Assembly: GCA_948571325.1 (NCBI GenBank)
Contig: CAOZKB010000038.1
Coordinates: 1-8,059, forward strand
From: an uncultured Candidatus Saccharibacteria bacterium
Lineage (GTDB): Bacteria; Patescibacteriota; Saccharimonadia; Saccharimonadales; Saccharimonadaceae
DNA: 8,059 nt
Reading direction: 5' to 3'
The notes below the pieces were generated by a model that saw only the letters and a list, made by a program, of their open reading frames with translations, was not told the DNA's origin and made no database searches. The first letter of the stretch is position 1. Every line of letters starts with the position of its first letter. The position numbers were made by a program, and so were the translations under genes. Of the stretch, positions 6,072 to 8,059 are shown one piece after another.

Positions 6072-7034
6072 CTAGCAACCCATCACAGCTTCGTGTATTT
6101 TCTTTAGACCTTGATTAGTAAAGTGTAAATAAATCTTCGTTACATCGAGGCTTTCGTGTCCGAGAAACTTACCAACGAAGCTAATATCGACACCGTGGTT
6201 GATCAAGTTTGTGGCGAACGAGTGGCGGAACGTATGCGGATGAACGCCCTCAAAGTCCGACATCATACAAGCCCGCTTGAAGATATTACGCACGCTTTGA
6301 TCGCTTAATCGTTTCTCTTCCTCTGTGGAGAGAAAGAGGGCTGGGTTTCTGTCCTTGCGTGTAGCTAGATATTCGTTGATGGCTCTTTCGGCTCGTGGCG
6401 ATACGAAACACGGTCGCGCCAGCTTGCTCTTGCCTACCACAGCGAACTGACGTTTTTTAATTTGTTTACGATTGAGCGACACCAGCTCCGATACTCGCAC
6501 CCCGCTGGAGTATAGCAGTTCGCAAATTGCCACATTACGCAAGCGTCCTTGTTCCGATAGACCGAGGCGCGGTTGGCGCACGACATCTATAAACTCAAAA
6601 ACTTCTTCTTCTGTCAGGAAATTGACCGTGCGCTTTTCGTGTTTGGGCAGTTTTATGAAGTCAGGATGTAATACGCGATAACCGCGCATAGCGCACCAAC
6701 GCAAGACGCACTTCAGATCGGTCAGAGCCTTACGCACCGTGTCAGGGCGGAGCCACGACGCAAGATGGTCGTGATACTTCAGTACATCATCCGAGCTTAA
6801 AGCCGTCATTTCTTTATCTTCACCGAAGAAATTGGTCGCTAATCTTCCGATATACTGACAATGGCGCACGGTTTTTGGGGCACACCCTGCGGCAACCACA
6901 TCGTCCTCTATACGCTTCTCAAATGCCTTTTTAATGTTGATTTTTGGGTTTTCTGCCACTACCATTGTTGGTGGTAAGCCCCACGATACGAATTGATTTG
7001 CGAGGGGCATAGTAGCCTTTTTATTGTTAAACAT
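6072..7034 (-). CDS. Tyrosine recombinase, XerC/XerD-like integrase
   Basis: A 320-residue tyrosine site-specific recombinase. After an N-terminal extension of about 30 residues comes a SAM-like core-binding domain (about 36-125), then the catalytic domain (about 137-315) with the full active site: Arg180 in SSGVRVSELVSL, Lys202 in VVGKSK, His267 and Arg270 in HPHTFRHSFATNL, His293 in FLGHES and the nucleophile Tyr302 in TKIYLHF. It should therefore be active in cutting and rejoining DNA. The length is near that of XerC/XerD (about 300) and of small integrases of integrative elements. It lies downstream of two small genes on the same strand and its 3' end faces the GC-rich island and the terminator, an arrangement usual for integrases beside their attachment site. 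The ribosome site AGGAGA (7045-7050) is ten bases before the ATG. Housekeeping Xer is possible, but the extension and neighbours favour a mobile element. Confidence 0.9.
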   Translation of the reverse strand: MFNNKKATMPLANQFVSWGLPPTMVVAENPKINIKKAFEKRIEDDVVAAGCAPKTVRHCQYIGRLATNFFGEDKEMTALSSDDVLKYHDHLASWLRPDTVRKALTDLKCVLRWCAMRGYRVLHPDFIKLPKHEKRTVNFLTEEEVFEFIDVVRQPRLGLSEQGRLRNVAICELLYSSGVRVSELVSLNRKQIKKRQFAVVGKSKLARPCFVSPRAERAINEYLATRKDRNPALFLSTEEEKRLSDQSVRNIFKRACMMSDFEGVHPHTFRHSFATNLINHGVDISFVGKFLGHESLDVTKIYLHFTNQGLKKIHEAVMGC

Positions 7035-7089
7035 AGCGAGTTTATCTCCTTATTACTGGTAAAAAATTTGTCGGAGATAATAGCGTTGA

Positions 7090-7446
7090 TTATTTTGCCT
7101 GATAAATACCAAGCTTTACCAACTCGTTCACGCATATTCGCCCAAAATAGGCGGCTTTGTTCCTAATCGGGTTTCTTGGTCGCGGACGAAATGCGTTTTC
7201 AATGGCGCACTCAATAAAGTCTTCCGATAAATATCGGGCGCAGTCGCAGTAAAATGCGCGACTTTCAGGGGCGTTAAACTTTGCTACTAGTCTGTCAGCC
7301 TTTGCGTCTATATATTGTGCCGATTGTGAAACTGGCTTGTGATTTCTTTCGCGTAGTTCTGCCAAAAATGTGTCTTTATCTATCATTGACAATGGTGAGT
7401 TTCTCCTGAAACTCCCAATGCCATTGACATTGAGTGGGTTTGCCAT
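7090..7446 (-). CDS. Hypothetical protein next to the recombinase gene
   Basis: A 118-residue soluble protein I cannot assign to a family. It starts with a Pro/Asn/Gly/Arg-rich stretch (1-20), followed by helical-looking charged sequence (22-60), a motif with two cysteines (FYCDCARYL, about 65-73) and a C-terminal part containing RPRPRNP and KAAYFGRICVNEL. That Asn-Pro...Tyr-Phe...Glu-Leu tail resembles endings of small helical proteins on plasmids and integrative elements, so a DNA-binding or accessory replication/recombination role is plausible but not shown. It has the best ribosome site in the module, GGAGGT (7452-7457), five bases from its ATG. The recombinase gene begins 55 bases downstream, so the two are probably co-transcribed. 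Upstream is a leader of about 200 bases with a terminator-like hairpin, suggesting conditional expression of this gene and the recombinase. Confidence 0.65.
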   Translation of the reverse strand: MANPLNVNGIGSFRRNSPLSMIDKDTFLAELRERNHKPVSQSAQYIDAKADRLVAKFNAPESRAFYCDCARYLSEDFIECAIENAFRPRPRNPIRNKAAYFGRICVNELVKLGIYQAK

Positions 7447-7449
7447 CTA

Positions 7450-7566
7450 TTACCTCCAAATTGTGCGCACCAAAAACCTTCCGCTTTCAAGGTTATTGAG
7501 CGTCCTAACTATGCTCGACTTCACGCACCAAGCGGTCGTGCGAGGAGTTTCGCTGTTTGTATTCAT
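7450..7566 (-). CDS. Possible 38-codon upstream ORF running through the attenuator hairpin
   Basis: On the minus strand an ATG at 7566-7564 opens a 38-codon frame that crosses the terminator-like hairpin and stops at TAA (7452-7450), touching the ribosome site of the 118-residue gene; the order is GGAGG-TAA-TAG-ATG. A ribosome on this frame would hold the hairpin open and deliver itself to the next start. Its own ribosome site is poor (GGGG about 12 bases upstream), there is no family match that I recognise, and it may be chance. Confidence 0.25.
   Translation of the reverse strand: MNTNSETPRTTAWCVKSSIVRTLNNLESGRFLVRTIWR
7472..7494 (-). terminator. Terminator-like hairpin (possible attenuator) in the leader
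   Basis: Read on the minus strand, AACCTT (7494-7489), an 8-base loop and AAGGTT (7480-7475) pair and run into TTTTT (7476-7472). The 6-bp stem is AT-rich, so termination would be partial, as expected of an attenuator. It lies about 150 bases after the predicted transcription start and 26 bases before the 118-residue gene. Confidence 0.5.
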
Positions 7567-7648
7567 TCAACGAGAAAGCCCCGTCAAGGTCAAATGAAGA
7601 TATTTTACTACCTCCAGCTGCCTTTCAGGGGCTTTGTTCTAGTTCGAT
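7472..7648 (-). promoter_or_regulatory. Structured 5' leader, candidate attenuator or riboregulator
   Basis: From the promoter at 7655-7683, RNA starting near 7648 would first form a long hairpin: AAAGCCCC (7635-7628) with GGGGCTTT (7582-7575), a symmetrical 3x3 internal loop, then AAGG with CCTT. At its tip GGAGGT (7615-7610) can pair with ATCTTC, hiding a Shine-Dalgarno. A second hairpin CGCAC/GTGCG lies at 7542-7524, then the terminator-like hairpin. The element ACCTTGA occurs twice, once in the first hairpin and once in the terminator, allowing exchange of partners. I recognise no known riboswitch class here. Confidence 0.45.
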
Positions 7649-7654
7649 GTGCTT

Positions 7655-7683
7655 ATTATATCAAGCTAAAATGCTTTCGTCTA
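7655..7683 (-). promoter_or_regulatory. Promoter for the leader, the 118-residue gene and the recombinase gene
   Basis: On the minus strand: TAGACG (7683-7678, 4 of 6 matches to the -35 consensus), a 17-base spacer and TATAAT (7660-7655) preceded by TGA, an extended -10. The start should be near 7648, immediately behind the end of the 115-residue gene at 7686. The box TATAATAAGCAC is identical to that of the 115-residue gene. Confidence 0.6.
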
Positions 7684-7685
7684 GT

Positions 7686-8033
7686 CTAATTTTTGTGTTC
7701 GTCGTTAGATCCCCAACGTTCGCGCATCGCACGACGACCGTTTTCGATCCGAGCTTCCTTTGAAACTGATTGCGCCGCTTTGAGATTTCTCTGGCGATTT
7801 TTTAGCGCATAATAAAGTATGCCAGATAATTCGCAGGTGGCGGTCGCGGATTTGTCGGAGAGGTCGCTAGGGTAGGCGATCGAGAATAAACCGCCTTTTC
7901 TATCGGAAAGGTAGAAACGATATTGGCCCGCTCGTTCTTCAAGCACGATAAAGTTGCCTGCTTGCTTGAAGCCCTTTTTGCGCAAGTTGTTTACGAAACT
8001 TGCGACAACTGCCCTTATTTCTTGTTCGTTCAT
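7686..8033 (-). CDS. Hypothetical protein with a basic C-terminal tail
   Basis: A 115-residue soluble protein that I do not recognise. Residues 1-25 look helical and charged (ending NNLRKKGFKQ), 27-55 look like beta strands (NFIVLEERAGQYRFYLSDRK and onward), and the C-terminus (about 75-115) is rich in Arg, Lys and Gln with ENGRRAMRERWG, which could bind nucleic acid. There is no signal peptide or membrane segment. The ATG lies seven bases after a consensus TATAAT and has no Shine-Dalgarno, so the mRNA is probably leaderless. A 16-base palindrome surrounds that -10. It is the most upstream gene of the minus-strand module in the window, and the next gene has its own promoter just past this stop. 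A regulator or accessory protein of the element is possible; nothing proves it. Confidence 0.6.
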   Translation of the reverse strand: MNEQEIRAVVASFVNNLRKKGFKQAGNFIVLEERAGQYRFYLSDRKGGLFSIAYPSDLSDKSATATCELSGILYYALKNRQRNLKAAQSVSKEARIENGRRAMRERWGSNDEHKN

Positions 8034-8034
8034 A

Positions 8035-8050
8035 GTGCTTATTATAGCAC
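8035..8050 (-). promoter_or_regulatory. Extended -10 with flanking palindrome, leaderless start of the 115-residue gene
   Basis: On the minus strand GTGC-TATAAT-AAGCAC: the -10 (8046-8041) carries a TGC extension and is flanked by the perfect inverted arms GTGCT/AGCAC, a possible operator. The expected transcription start falls on the ATG at 8033. Any -35 box would lie outside the window. Confidence 0.55.
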
Positions 8051-8059
8051 GAACGAGCT

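Noticed and set aside
7370..7763. Two overlapping plus-strand open frames across the minus-strand leader
   Set aside because: No ribosome site or promoter on the plus strand, Ser/Leu-rich shadow-like composition, and overlap with two minus-strand genes and a well-formed minus-strand promoter.
1..8059. Alternative genetic code (UGA read as Gly), because none of the nine main genes ends in TGA
   Set aside because: All nine genes read at full length with the standard bacterial code and contain no internal TGA; nine stops are too few to make the absence of TGA meaningful.
1..8059. tRNA, rRNA, CRISPR array or insertion-sequence ends
   Set aside because: No cloverleaf with a TTC arm, no rRNA-like conserved stretch, no regularly spaced repeats and no transposase or terminal inverted repeats were seen by eye.

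Overview
The window (roughly mid-40s % GC by eye) looks like a piece of a small, compact bacterial genome, most likely a Patescibacteria/CPR lineage such as Candidatus Saccharibacteria. This is inferred from tandem FtsX-like permeases with a HKKR-containing N-terminus, tight gene packing and two genes whose -10 box sits directly on the start codon with no Shine-Dalgarno (leaderless transcripts). A low-GC Gram-positive relative cannot be excluded from sequence alone.

Layout, left to right: (1) the 3' part of a CHAP-domain peptidoglycan hydrolase, open at the window edge. (2) A sigma70-type promoter with an overlapping palindrome, a possible 13-codon leader peptide coupled by a TAATG overlap to a small secreted protein of unknown function with a Firmicutes-style signal peptide, then a UUCG-capped terminator. 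(3) A three-gene ABC operon: one LolD/MacB-type ATPase and two paralogous FtsX-fold permeases, probably an envelope-associated exporter or mechanotransmission-type ABC system. (4) A strong extended -10 promoter, a compact two-hairpin RNA ending in a terminator, and immediately downstream a DUF3800 protein. This fits the published association of orphan structured RNAs (DUF3800 RNA motifs) with DUF3800 genes and looks like an RNA-protein module. (5) A short GC-rich island with imperfect direct repeats and a bidirectional terminator between convergent genes. (6) On the minus strand, a mobile-element-like module: a small protein with a possibly leaderless promoter, a long structured leader carrying a possible attenuator and upstream ORF, a second small protein, and an intact XerC/D-type tyrosine recombinase that ends near the GC-rich island.

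The best candidates for undescribed biology are the RNA/DUF3800 cassette (5136-5944), with possible mutually exclusive folds around its terminator, and the roughly 200-nt leader with attenuator and uORF (7447-7683) upstream of the small gene beside the recombinase. No rRNA, tRNA, CRISPR array or insertion sequence was seen. All RNA folds were drawn by hand and have not been tested for covariation.
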